Source: Helicobacter sp. NHP19-003 (GTDB taxonomy: Bacteria > Campylobacterota > Campylobacteria > Campylobacterales > Helicobacteraceae). Taken from it: a stretch of 64,000 nucleotides of DNA. A program made the position numbers and the translations under genes. Shown here in pieces: positions 18,606-27,226 of this stretch. The notes under the pieces are model-generated. The model saw only the letters and a list, made by a program, of their open reading frames with translations, was not told the DNA's origin and did not search any database. Each line of letters starts with the position of its first letter. Within the stretch, counting starts at the first letter, position 1. The stretch spans positions 1,475,827-1,539,826 of the forward strand of contig NZ_AP024814.1 of assembly GCF_019703305.1 (NCBI RefSeq). Reading direction: 5' to 3'.

Positions 18606-19112
18606 TTAAAAGAGATTATCAAAGATCGATGGTGGTTGATTCATGTCATCGCAGACACGATGGGCGACACTCACATCTGCCCACTTGGTGTTAGGCCGTC
18701 TCGCTTGGGCATTGTGGTTTTCTAAAAAGCAGGTAAGGTCATTAAAGTTGATGATGGTGGGATTTTCTGTACCTATGCGCATGAAATAGACTTGTGCGTT
18801 TTCCTCTTGGTGTGCCACCATCGTGTTGGTCGTGCCAAAGTCGATCCCCATTAAGCCCTCTTTGGTGTCGGCTTTGGGATTTCTGGCCACAAGCGGGGTT
18901 TTAAGGGGCACGAACGCCCCCTCTTGTTTGTCTTGCCCCCCCCCACAGCCCCGGGCACCGGTTAAAATCTTAGGGTCGTAGGGTTTGAGGTCGGCGCGAA
19001 TGAAGTGCGAATCCTTTACAGGACCTACAAAATGAGCGAGAGCCATTGGGTTTAAAGAAGGCGGATGTGAAAGCCTTGTTTGAGGACATGGACAAGGGCG
19101 CAAAAGCACCAT
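18606..19112 (-). pseudogene. Hsp70-like protein, N-terminal remnant
   Basis: The reading frame contains GLMGIDFGTTNTMVAH, the phosphate-binding loop at the start of the Hsp70/DnaK ATPase domain, then ENPTIINF. It stops about 65 residues later, whereas a working Hsp70 ATPase domain needs about 380 residues. The rest is not present downstream on the minus strand. It is not dnaK itself: the sequence around the loop (TNTMVAHQEENAQVYF) belongs to a divergent Hsp70-like family. The 80 residues before the loop may be partly native (FIRADLKPYDPKILTG). It sits in a block of decayed genes. Confidence 0.6.
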
Positions 19113-19340
19113 CCTTAAACGCCATCGAGCGCACGCATGGCGGGTAGTTTTGCAAACGGATCATCGCGGGCAACTACAGCCAAGCGCACACCAAAACCAT
19201 GTTTTTTACTAAAAAAGACTTTTTAGAGTTTTGCACCCAAGAGGTAGCCCCGATTGTCAGGGTGTTGAAAATCCACAAGGCGTTTTCTAATTTCTTATCT
19301 TCATTGCCCCCTCACACTCAATGGGGGAAAAAGCGGTAAT
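19034..19340 (+). pseudogene. Unknown gene remnant with internal stop
   Basis: On the plus strand this stretch reads as about 100 codons of plausible protein (LGLKKADVKALFEDMDKG, then an in-frame TAG at 19146-19148, then RIIAGNYSQAHTKTMFF, FLEFCTQEVAPIVRVLK) ending at TAA 19337-19339. Codon choice resembles genuine genes nearby. I do not recognise the family. It overlaps the start of the Hsp70-like remnant on the other strand. Confidence 0.35.
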
Positions 19341-19389
19341 TTTTCTCATACAGCGAAACCCTAGAAAGCGAAACCTTAGAAGAAGTACT

Positions 19390-19684
19390 TTGAGAAAGCT
19401 CATGGGTGTGAGGATATTTTCTAGCACCCAAACCTCCTCATCAGTCGCCACTTGACTGCTTAGGTGCGTTTTTTGTAATCGGGCTTGCCACTAATGTCGT
19501 CCCTATCCCACAGACAAGATTCGAGCACGCCCACTGGGTCGCTTGTTTTTTGCTCTTGTCCTTGTAAGCCTTGTTGTAAAAGGCTTTTAGCAACAAAATC
19601 AGCGTGGTGGTGCGCTGTTGTCCGTCTATGATGTGTTGCACCCCATGCAAATGTCTTCAATCGGTGGTGCCAAAAACCTAACAT
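19390..19684 (-). pseudogene. DUF262 (GmrSD-type) protein remnant
   Basis: The frame ending at 19441 contains HIIDGQQRTTTLILLL, the hallmark DGQQR-T motif of DUF262 proteins (ParB-like nuclease fold, found in GmrSD-type restriction and other defence systems). A second frame (19460-19684) continues with SCLWDRDDISGKPDYKK, the natural sequel, so at least one frameshift divides it. Only about 80 codons of a gene usually over 500 codons long remain. Clearly non-functional. Confidence 0.6.
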
Positions 19685-19753
19685 AAAAATTAGTCTTTAG
19701 CTAACTAAGCCCCTTATGCACTTTTTGCTGTAAAATACCCCTTTCATTACAAA

Positions 19754-20782
19754 GTGCAAGGATGGCGTTTGGATTTACAAGCACGGCGTTTAAGGGCGTT
19801 TAAAGCGAATAAACGGGCGTTTTGGGCATTGGTGGTCTTTGTGGTGTTGTTTGTGTTGTCCTTGGGGGCTGAACTTTGGGTGAATGACAAACCTCTGTTC
19901 ATTTACAAAGACCATAAAGCCTACTTCCCCATTTTCAAGGACTACCCAGAGAGCGCCTTTGGGGGGGATTTTTACACAAGTGCGGACTACACCGACCCTT
20001 ATGTCAAAAACCACCTCCTTAAAAATGCCTTTGTGATTTGGCCCTTAATCCCCTACTCTTACGACACCATCATCATGGACTTAAAAAGCCCTGCCCCCAC
20101 GCCCCCGAGCCTAAAGCACCTTCTTGGCACGGATGATCAAGCCCGCGATGTGCTGGCGCGCTTAGTCTATGGCTACCGCATTTCTATTTTATTCGGGCTG
20201 ATCTTAAGCGTCTTTAGTGTGGGGCTAGGCGTGGCAATCGGGGCCCTTCAGGGCTACTATGGGGGGCTCATAGACCTACTAGGACAGCGTTGTATTGAGA
20301 TTTGGAGTGCTATTCCCATGCTCTTTTTACTCATTATCCTTTCTAATTTATTCACCCCTAATTTTTGGTGGCTCTTGGGGCTGGTGCTGGCGTTTTCTTG
20401 GATGGGGTTAGCGCAGGTGGTACGCACCGAGTTTTTAAGGGGACGCAACATGGACTATGTCAAGGCTTCTTACGCCTTAGGCGTGAGCGATGCACGGGTG
20501 ATTTTCTATCACATTTTGCCTAACGCCCTAGTCGCCACCATCACCTACTTGCCCTTTGTGATGGCGGGCAGTATCGGCACTTTGGTAAGCCTAGATTTTC
20601 TAGGCTTTGGCATGCCCGTAGGCTCTGCCAGCCTAGGCGAGCTTTTGAATCAGGGCAAGAACAATCTTTACGCCCCCCATTTAGCCTTAGTGGGCTTTTT
20701 TGCCACCGCTTTGCTTTTATCTATCTTGGTCTTTATCGGGGAGGGGGTGAGAGATGCCTTCAGCGCCACAAGTGTTAAATAA
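19754..20782 (+). CDS. Peptide ABC transporter permease (YejE/HP0251-like)
   Basis: Inner-membrane permease of a peptide/microcin-C type importer. One N-terminal transmembrane helix (about residues 23-42) precedes a periplasmic stretch. Five or so C-terminal helices carry the coupling (EAA-like) loop ALGVSDARVIFYHILPNAL. The longest frame begins at GTG 19754. A TTG at 19769 has AAGGA six bases before it and is the better start (protein beginning MDLQARRL). It overlaps the ATPase gene by 29 bp. No yejA or yejB partner is in the window. Confidence 0.88.
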   Translation: MQGWRLDLQARRLRAFKANKRAFWALVVFVVLFVLSLGAELWVNDKPLFIYKDHKAYFPIFKDYPESAFGGDFYTSADYTDPYVKNHLLKNAFVIWPLIPYSYDTIIMDLKSPAPTPPSLKHLLGTDDQARDVLARLVYGYRISILFGLILSVFSVGLGVAIGALQGYYGGLIDLLGQRCIEIWSAIPMLFLLIILSNLFTPNFWWLLGLVLAFSWMGLAQVVRTEFLRGRNMDYVKASYALGVSDARVIFYHILPNALVATITYLPFVMAGSIGTLVSLDFLGFGMPVGSASLGELLNQGKNNLYAPHLALVGFFATALLLSILVFIGEGVRDAFSATSVK

Positions 20783-22319
20783 CCCCCTACTCCGTCTTGA
20801 GAATTTAAACGCCCGTGTGGGGGCGGATTTCTTGCTTAAGGACATTCATCTAAGCGTGGGCGTGGGGCAAAGAGTGGCTTTAGTGGGCGAATCGGGCAGT
20901 GGCAAAAGCTCACTAGCTAGCCTCATTTTACGCCTAAGCCCGAGCATTGCGCCCATCAGCGGACAAATTTCCTTTAAGGGGCAGGATTTATTGCGTTTAA
21001 GCGGGGGGGCAATGCGGGCTTTGAGGGGGCAACACATCGGCTACATCGCCCAAGAGCCCCTAAGCGCGCTAAACCCCTTGCATAAAATCCAAAAGCAGAT
21101 TTTAGAGGCTTTGTATTTGCACGCCAAGCCCAGCAAGCAAGAGGCACACGAACGCCTAGAGGCGGTTATGGCACAAGTGGGCTTGCCGATGGATTTGTGC
21201 CAAAGGTATCCTTATGAGCTCAGTGGCGGGCAGAACCAACGGGCGGCTTTAGCGATGGCGTTAATCAACCGCCCCAAGCTGTTGATTTGCGATGAGCCCA
21301 CCACTGCCCTAGACGCACAGGTGCAATTACAGATTTTAGAATTGCTGAAGAGTTTAAGCGTGCAACACCAAATGGCGTTGTTGTTCATCAGCCACGATTT
21401 GGGGGCGGTGGGCTTGCTTGCCGACACAATCTATGTCTTGCAACAGGGGCAAATTTGCGAGCACAACACCACCAAAGAACTCTTTAACGCCCCCAAGCAT
21501 CCTTATACGCAAATGCTCTTGCAGGCGAGGCAGTTGCAAAAAAAGCACACCAAAGCCCTAGATCCGCTCACTTTAAGCGTCCAAGATTTCAGGGTGTTTT
21601 ACACCAAGTCCAAATTCTTTAAAAAAGACATTTTTGAGGCGATTAGGGGCGTAAATTTTAATTTACGCAAACAAGAAACGCTAGGCATTATCGGGCAGAG
21701 TGGGAGCGGGAAGAGCTCTTTGGCGATGGGCTTGTTGAAATTAGCCCAAAGTCAAGGCGTGCAGGTGTTGATGGGGCAGAATGTGGGGGGCTTAAGCCGC
21801 CAAAGTTTCAAGCCCTATCGCAAATCCTTACAAATGGTCTTCCAAAACCCCTTTGCTTCGCTCAACCCCCGCTGGAGCGTGCAAGAGATTTTATTAGAGG
21901 CGTTTGTGGGCGCAGGGCTTAAGGGAGACATCGCGCAGGTTAAAGAGAGTTTAGAGGCGGTGGGGTTGGAGGCAAAGCATTTGCATTACTACCCCTTTGA
22001 GCTGAGCGGAGGGCAGCGCCAAAGGGTCGCCATTGCAAGGGCGATCCTCACCCGTCCGCAAGTGGTGGTGATGGACGAGCCCACTTCGGCATTAGACAAG
22101 AGCCTACAAAAGGTCGTGCTTGCCTTGCTTTTAGAATTGCAAGAAAAGTTGCAACTAAGCTATGTGTTTATCAGCCACGATTTAGATGTCATTGAGTGCA
22201 TGTGCGATCGTGTCTTGGTGGTGCATAAGGGGGCGGTGGTGGAGAGCGGCAAAGTGGCTGAGGTCTTTTCTCACCCCAAGCACCCTTACACCAAAGAGCT
22301 TTTAGAAACAAGGCTTTAA
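20754..22319 (+). CDS. Peptide ABC transporter, fused double ATPase (YejF/HP0250-like)
   Basis: 521 residues with two full nucleotide-binding domains. The first has Walker A GESGSGKSS (near residue 45), signature LSGGQNQR and Walker B LLICDEPTTALD. The second has Walker A GQSGSGKSS (near residue 320), signature LSGGQRQR and VVMDEPTSALD. Each also has an SHDL switch. It energises the permease encoded just upstream. The ATG lies inside the permease gene with a GAGGGGGTGAG ribosome site. Confidence 0.92.
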   Translation: MPSAPQVLNNPLLRLENLNARVGADFLLKDIHLSVGVGQRVALVGESGSGKSSLASLILRLSPSIAPISGQISFKGQDLLRLSGGAMRALRGQHIGYIAQEPLSALNPLHKIQKQILEALYLHAKPSKQEAHERLEAVMAQVGLPMDLCQRYPYELSGGQNQRAALAMALINRPKLLICDEPTTALDAQVQLQILELLKSLSVQHQMALLFISHDLGAVGLLADTIYVLQQGQICEHNTTKELFNAPKHPYTQMLLQARQLQKKHTKALDPLTLSVQDFRVFYTKSKFFKKDIFEAIRGVNFNLRKQETLGIIGQSGSGKSSLAMGLLKLAQSQGVQVLMGQNVGGLSRQSFKPYRKSLQMVFQNPFASLNPRWSVQEILLEAFVGAGLKGDIAQVKESLEAVGLEAKHLHYYPFELSGGQRQRVAIARAILTRPQVVVMDEPTSALDKSLQKVVLALLLELQEKLQLSYVFISHDLDVIECMCDRVLVVHKGAVVESGKVAEVFSHPKHPYTKELLETRL

Positions 22320-22386
22320 AACCCGCTAAAGGGTGTTAAAGCCCCTTTGTAGAGCGTTTGGGCGGTGCTTAGAAAATGGCTCTCCT

Positions 22387-23145
22387 TTATTGTGCTAGGT
22401 AGCCGCCATCGATCACAAAGGGCTGGCCCGTGATGCTCTTAGCCGCATCGCTTGCTAAAAAGAGGGCAAGCTTGGCGATGTCTTCAATGGCGATCAAACG
22501 CTTTTGAGGGATGAGTGGATAGAGGATCTTTTCTAGGGCTTCTTGGGCACTCATTTGACGGGTCTTAGCTAGGTCGGCTAATTGGTTGCGCACTAAGGGC
22601 GTGTCAACATAGCCCGGACAAATAGCGTTAGCCGTGATGTTAAAGAGCGCGCCCTCGAGAGCGCAAACTTTGGTCAGTCCAAGGAGTCCGTGTTTAGCGC
22701 TGTTGTAGGCAGCCTTGCCCGCAAAGCCCACTAGGCCATTGATCGAGGCCATGTTGAGAATGCGCCCGAATTTTTGCGCTTTCATTAGGGGAAAAGCGCA
22801 TTTGGTGAGCATAAAAGGCCCCACCAACTCTACTTGTAGCATTTTGTTAAAAACTTCTGTAGGGAAGTCTTCTAACAAAGCAACATGTTGGAAGCCGGCG
22901 TTGTTGATGAGTACATCTACAGAGCCAAACACCTTGTGGCTCTCTTGTATGAGGTTTTGGCATGCAGACTCACTAGACACATCGCAGGGAATAAAGATCG
23001 CGTTTTTAGAGGGCGTGGTGGCGGCGACTTGGCTCAAGGCTTCTTGGTTTAAGTCAGAAAAAACCACTTGATGCCCTTCTTGTAAAAAAGCTTGCGCCAC
23101 ACCTAGACCAATCCCGCTGGCACTCCCGGTAATGACAATGACCAT
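22387..23145 (-). CDS. 3-hydroxybutyrate dehydrogenase (SDR family)
   Basis: Short-chain dehydrogenase: NAD-binding TGSASGIGLG at the start, NNAG, then catalytic S-Y-K (ASINGL, then YNSAKHG) and PGYVDTPLV. The segment GFQHVALLEDFP and the C-terminus GQPFVIDGGYLAQ are characteristic of D-3-hydroxybutyrate dehydrogenase, which interconverts 3-hydroxybutyrate and acetoacetate. The frame is open back to 23238, but the ATG at 23145 has AAGGAG five bases before it and starts exactly at the Rossmann fold, so I use it. The gene is isolated, with no thiolase or CoA-transferase nearby. Confidence 0.87.
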   Translation of the reverse strand: MVIVITGSASGIGLGVAQAFLQEGHQVVFSDLNQEALSQVAATTPSKNAIFIPCDVSSESACQNLIQESHKVFGSVDVLINNAGFQHVALLEDFPTEVFNKMLQVELVGPFMLTKCAFPLMKAQKFGRILNMASINGLVGFAGKAAYNSAKHGLLGLTKVCALEGALFNITANAICPGYVDTPLVRNQLADLAKTRQMSAQEALEKILYPLIPQKRLIAIEDIAKLALFLASDAAKSITGQPFVIDGGYLAQ

Positions 23146-23225
23146 AGACACTCCTTGTTTTGAGATAGACAATCCTAACACCTTTTGGTGTCTTTGGGGT
23201 CTTTTAATCTGCCTTGATAAAACTC

Positions 23226-23254
23226 TTGACTTATACAATAAATCGTGCTAGAAT
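23226..23254 (+). promoter_or_regulatory. Housekeeping-sigma promoter of the tRNA cluster
   Basis: TTGACT (23226-23231), a 17-base spacer and TAGAAT (23249-23254), ending 10 bases before tRNA-Gly. This is the best -35/-10 pair I see in the window. Confidence 0.75.
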
Positions 23255-23264
23255 TGCACTTTTT

Positions 23265-23339
23265 GCGGGAATAGCTCAGTGGTAGAGCACGACCTTGCCA
23301 AGGTCGGGGCCGCGGGTTCGATCCCCGTTTCCCGCTCCA
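23265..23339 (+). tRNA. tRNA-Gly (anticodon GCC)
   Basis: Complete cloverleaf: acceptor GCGGGAA pairs with TTCCCGC, anticodon loop CTTGCCAAG, T arm GGTTCGATCC, encoded CCA. First of four tandem tRNAs. Confidence 0.97.
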
Positions 23340-23429
23340 TAATTAAAAAAGCTCGTGATTTTCGATGGAAATGGCCACGACTAATCCTAAAAGCCCTAAA
23401 AAGTACTTTGAAAGTTTAGTTTGCGAGCA

Positions 23430-23516
23430 GCCCAGGTGGTGGAATAGGTAGACACAAGGGACTTAAAATCCCTCGGTAGCAATACCGTGCCGGTTCAAGT
23501 CCGGCTTTGGGCACCA
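23430..23516 (+). tRNA. tRNA-Leu (anticodon TAA)
   Basis: Class II tRNA with a long variable arm; anticodon loop ACTTAAAAT, T arm GGTTCAAGTCC, encoded CCA. The spacer to tRNA-Gly is 90 bp. Confidence 0.96.
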
Positions 23517-23518
23517 GT

Positions 23519-23593
23519 GGCGACGTAGCCAAGTGGTAAGGCATGGGTCTGCAAAACCTTGATTCCCCGGTTCAAATCCGGGCGTCGCCTCCA
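23519..23593 (+). tRNA. tRNA-Cys (anticodon GCA)
   Basis: Acceptor GGCGACG pairs with CGTCGCC, anticodon loop TCTGCAAAA, encoded CCA. It follows tRNA-Leu after 2 bases, so both come from one transcript. Confidence 0.97.
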
Positions 23594-23621
23594 TGTGATT
23601 TTGCTTATTTTCTACGATTAG

Positions 23622-23709
23622 CGGGAGATGGCTGAGTGGTTGAAAGCGGCGGTCTTGAAAACCGTTGAGGGTAACACCTCCGGGGGTTCGAATCCCTCTC
23701 TCCCGGCCA
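23622..23709 (+). tRNA. tRNA-Ser (anticodon TGA)
   Basis: Class II tRNA: acceptor CGGGAGA pairs with TCTCCCG, anticodon loop TCTTGAAAA, long variable arm, encoded CCA. Assigned by keeping T8 and the D-arm GGCTGAG in register, which makes the first base C. Confidence 0.95.
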
Positions 23710-23730
23710 CTCTCTCACCGATAGGATTTC

Positions 23731-25227
23731 ATGGGTCATTCTATTTATAGTCTAGCTGTCCCCTTTCTTGTCATTTTTATGGTCATTTTCACCCAAAGAG
23801 TCGCCCTTTCGCTCTTTAGTGGGATCGTTCTAGGTGCGCTTTTGATCACCGATGGGAGTTTAATTTCACTGCTCAACTACATTTACTCTAAAATCAGCGC
23901 GGTGTTTTACACACAAAGCCCTAGTGGCTTTACGCCAAAGTTAAGCAGTTTATGCGTCTTTGGCTTTCTCATCACGCTAGGGGTATTGAGCCAAGTGATC
24001 GCCAGCTCAGGGGCGATCAATTCCTTCGTGCATTGGGCGAAAAACTATGTCAAGGGCGCAAGACAAGCTGAGGGCGTGGCGCTCTTTGCTGGGCTTGTGA
24101 TTTTCATTGATGATTATTTTAATGCCCTCATTGTGGGGCAAATTAGCCGCTCTTTAAGCGATATGCATAAATCTAGCCGTGAGAGATTGGCCTATATCAT
24201 CGACTCCACCTCCGCGCCCGTGTGCCTACTGATGCCCATCTCTAGCTGGGGGGCGTATATTGTGGGCGTGATGCAAAATGAAGGCTCGCCCTTGCTTAAA
24301 GACAGCTTTGCCCTGCTTTTAGCCAGCATTGGGAGCAATTACTATGCGTGGTTTGCGCTTTTCGCGGTGTTCTTAGCCATTGTGTGGCAAATCAATTTGC
24401 CCGCCATGCAAAAATACCAAAATGTGGGCGTGCAAGATTTGCAAATGCCTCTCAAAGAAGGCAAAAGTGCGCCCGTGCACTTACTCGTTGTCAGTATCAT
24501 AAGTTTGATTATAAGCATCACCGCTTTAATGTTTTACACGGGCTATACCCATAGCCAAAGCAAAGAGATTTTAGACATTTTAAAGCACATAGACAGCGCG
24601 TTTTCGCTCTTTGTGGGGGGGTTGTTTTCTTTGGGGCTGTGTGTGTTCTTAGCCCGCCCTTATTTGCCCAAAAACTCTTTCTTTGGGCTATGCAAAAAAG
24701 GCTTTTTGAGCATGGCTGGGGCGATTTGGGTTTTGGTTTTGGCATGGGCGGTAGGCCCTATGATTAGGGATGATTTGCAAACGGGGGTGTATTTAGCCAG
24801 CCTCTTGCAGCACTTTGAAGGGGTGTTTTTACTCATCCCCTTATTGCTCTTTTTGATCTCAGGTTTCATCGCCTTCACCACGGGCACCAGCTGGGGGGCG
24901 TTTGCGATCATGCTCCCCATTGGGGCGGGGATGGTGAGCGTGGTTGGGGGAGACATTGTCTTGGTGCTCTCAGCGATTTTATCCGGCTCTGTCTATGGGG
25001 ACCACGCCTCGCCCATATCCGACACCACGATTTTATCGGCCACGGGGGCGGGCTGCAGTGTGCAAAGCCACTTTTTAACCCAACTGCCCTACGCCACACT
25101 CACCGCCGCATGCGCCATGCTCGCCTTTTTAGTGGCAAGCCTCACGCTCTCTAAAACCATAGGCTTTTTAGTGGGCTTAGGCCTACTTGCCGGGCTGTTT
25201 TATTTCTTAAAAACTCTGTTTAAATAA
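23731..25227 (+). CDS. NhaC-family Na+/H+ antiporter (HP0946-like)
   Basis: 498 residues, very hydrophobic, with about 12 predicted membrane helices. Conserved acidic and polar stretches inside the membrane include FIDDYFNALIVG and TSAPVCLLMPISSWGAY, a repeat of the same style (TGTSWGAFAIMLPIG), and YGDHASPISDTTILS. These are hallmarks of the NhaC-type transporter family. Likely exchanges Na+ (or another small substrate) for H+ across the inner membrane; the substrate is not proven by sequence. It starts 21 bp after tRNA-Ser with AGGA before the ATG. Confidence 0.85.
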   Translation: MGHSIYSLAVPFLVIFMVIFTQRVALSLFSGIVLGALLITDGSLISLLNYIYSKISAVFYTQSPSGFTPKLSSLCVFGFLITLGVLSQVIASSGAINSFVHWAKNYVKGARQAEGVALFAGLVIFIDDYFNALIVGQISRSLSDMHKSSRERLAYIIDSTSAPVCLLMPISSWGAYIVGVMQNEGSPLLKDSFALLLASIGSNYYAWFALFAVFLAIVWQINLPAMQKYQNVGVQDLQMPLKEGKSAPVHLLVVSIISLIISITALMFYTGYTHSQSKEILDILKHIDSAFSLFVGGLFSLGLCVFLARPYLPKNSFFGLCKKGFLSMAGAIWVLVLAWAVGPMIRDDLQTGVYLASLLQHFEGVFLLIPLLLFLISGFIAFTTGTSWGAFAIMLPIGAGMVSVVGGDIVLVLSAILSGSVYGDHASPISDTTILSATGAGCSVQSHFLTQLPYATLTAACAMLAFLVASLTLSKTIGFLVGLGLLAGLFYFLKTLFK

Positions 25228-25336
25228 CTTTTGGTAACAAACCCACGCCCTTTTGAGTGCCTCTGGGGCAAAGGGGCATGGGCGTTAATCTTTGGGGGCT
25301 AAACTTCCCTTATCTCACTTAAAGAAAGGGATTGCG

Positions 25337-26842
25337 ATGAGCGTTTATAAAGACAAGAGCCAAATTTTTAAAGCCCGCTATGAAAACTACATGGGCGGAG
25401 AGTGGGTCAAACCCGCTAAAGGGCAGTATAAGGCAAATAAAACCCCCATCAATGGAGAGGTGCTTTGTGAAGTACCCTTGTCTAGCAGCGAGGACATTGA
25501 AAAGGCATTAGATGCCGCCCACAAGGCTAAGGACACTTGGGCAAACACCCCCATTCAAGAGAGGGCAAATGTCCTTTTAAAGATTGCCGAGCGCATGGAG
25601 GCAAATTTAGAAAAGCTCGCCTACACCGACACTTGGGACAATGGCAAGCCCATTAGAGAAACCTTAAATGCAGATATACCCCTAGCCATCGATCAATGGC
25701 GTTACTTTGCCAGCTGTATAAGGGCACAAGAGGGGGGCATTAGCGACATTGCCCCCGATCTAGTCGCCTACCACTTCCACGAACCGTTGGGCGTGGTGGG
25801 GCAAATCATCCCTTGGAACTTCCCCCTGCTGATGGTTTCTTGGAAATTAGCCCCCGCTTTAGCAACGGGCAATGCGGTGGTGTTAAAACCCGCCTCGCCC
25901 ACGCCCGCTAGCGTGTTGGTATTAATGGAGCTTATCGGGGATTTAATCCCCCCGGGGATCGTCAATATCGTCAATGGCAATGGGGGGCAAATTGGCAAAC
26001 ACCTAGCCACCAGCCCCAAAATCTCTAAAGTCGCTTTCACGGGCTCTACGGCGGTGGGGCGGCAAATCATGCAATTTGCCACAGAAAACATCATCCCCTG
26101 CACCTTAGAGCTTGGGGGCAAGAGCCCGAATATTTTCTTCCCCGACATCTACGAGCACGAAGACGCGTTTTTAGACAAAGCCATTGAGGGCTTGGTGCTC
26201 TTTGCGCTCAATCAAGGCGAGGTTTGCACCTGCCCCTCACGCGCCTTAATCCACGAAAAAATCTACGATAAATTCATGGCAAAAGTCCTAGAGAGGGTGA
26301 AGGCCATTAAAGTGGGTAACCCCCTAGACTTAGACACGATGATGGGCGCACAAGTCGATGAAAACCAAGTGCACACCATTTTAAACTATATGCAAGTGGC
26401 GAAAGAAGAGGGGGCAGAGTGCTTGATTGGCGGGGGCAAGAACCACATCAGTGGGCTTGAAAATGGCTGTTATGTTGAGCCCACGATCTATAAAGGGCAT
26501 AATAAAATGCGTATCTTTCAAGAGGAAATCTTTGGCCCCGTGCTTGCGGTAACGACCTTTAAAGACGAAAAAGAAGCCCTAGAAATCGCCAACGACACGA
26601 TGTTTGGGCTAGGGGCAGCCATTTGGACGCGCGACATCAACCGCGCTTATCGTGTGGGGCGTGCCATTAAAGCCGGACGGGTTTGGACGAATTGCTACCA
26701 CCTTTACCCCGCCCACGCCGCTTTCGGGGGCTATAAACAAAGCGGAATCGGCCGGGAGTGCCATAAAATGATGCTCGAGCATTACCAACAAACCAAAAAT
26801 ATTTTGGTGAGTTACAGCCCCAACAAGCTAGGCTTTTTTTAA
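25337..26842 (+). CDS. NAD(P)-dependent aldehyde dehydrogenase (AldB-like)
   Basis: Oxidises an aldehyde, probably acetaldehyde, to the acid. 501 residues from the chosen start. Key motifs: PWNFPLLM (nucleotide site), [17 protein letters not shown] with the general-base Glu, and catalytic Cys in [12 protein letters not shown]-terminus [12 protein letters not shown]. The frame extends back to 25292, but ATG 25337 has AAAGAAAGGG before it and begins at the usual family N-terminus. Its stop codon shares a base with the next ATG, and the pair ALDH-DUF779 is a recurring bacterial operon. Confidence 0.92.
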   Translation: MSVYKDKSQIFKARYENYMGGEWVKPAKGQYKANKTPINGEVLCEVPLSSSEDIEKALDAAHKAKDTWANTPIQERANVLLKIAERMEANLEKLAYTDTWDNGKPIRETLNADIPLAIDQWRYFASCIRAQEGGISDIAPDLVAYHFHEPLGVVGQIIPWNFPLLMVSWKLAPALATGNAVVLKPASPTPASVLVLMELIGDLIPPGIVNIVNGNGGQIGKHLATSPKISKVAFTGSTAVGRQIMQFATENIIPCTLELGGKSPNIFFPDIYEHEDAFLDKAIEGLVLFALNQGEVCTCPSRALIHEKIYDKFMAKVLERVKAIKVGNPLDLDTMMGAQVDENQVHTILNYMQVAKEEGAECLIGGGKNHISGLENGCYVEPTIYKGHNKMRIFQEEIFGPVLAVTTFKDEKEALEIANDTMFGLGAAIWTRDINRAYRVGRAIKAGRVWTNCYHLYPAHAAFGGYKQSGIGRECHKMMLEHYQQTKNILVSYSPNKLGFF

Positions 26843-27153
26843 TGCTGCAAGCCACCGACAAAGCCCGCACCTTGCTAAACAAGCTTAAAGAGGCGCACCC
26901 CGAGGGCTTTATCCTCTACCACTCTTGCGGCTGCTGTGAGGGCGGGGCGGTTTTGGTCTATGCCAAAGAGGATTTTAAAATCGGTAAGAATGATTTATGC
27001 GTGGGGGAGGTTGAGGGGGTGCGCTTATACAGACACGCCACTCAAGAGCAAGCCCAAGGCTCCATGCCCATGGTGCTAGATGTCAAGCCCTTTGAGGGGA
27101 GTGAGTTTTCTTTAACCTATGGCTTGGGGGAAAGTTTTTATTTAAAGCCCTAA
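26842..27153 (+). CDS. DUF779 protein, aldehyde dehydrogenase partner
   Basis: 103 residues containing the family Cys cluster YHSCGCCEGG near residue 30. DUF779 genes are commonly found directly after AldB-type aldehyde dehydrogenases, as here (TAATG overlap). The biochemical role is unknown; a metal or redox function is suggested only by the three cysteines. Same direction and transcript as the dehydrogenase. Confidence 0.88.
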   Translation: MLQATDKARTLLNKLKEAHPEGFILYHSCGCCEGGAVLVYAKEDFKIGKNDLCVGEVEGVRLYRHATQEQAQGSMPMVLDVKPFEGSEFSLTYGLGESFYLKP

Positions 27154-27226
27154 TGCCCCCCGCTTTAAACGCCAAAAATCCCCGCTCCCTAAGCAAGTCC
27201 CCCAAGCTAACCCCCATTTAAAGGGA

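Noticed and set aside
23340..23429. Further tRNA or small RNA in the gap between tRNA-Gly and tRNA-Leu
   Set aside because: No cloverleaf or T-arm consensus can be drawn; it appears to be spacer.
25292..25336. Upstream start for the aldehyde dehydrogenase
   Set aside because: The extra 15 residues lack family similarity, and ATG 25337 has the ribosome site.
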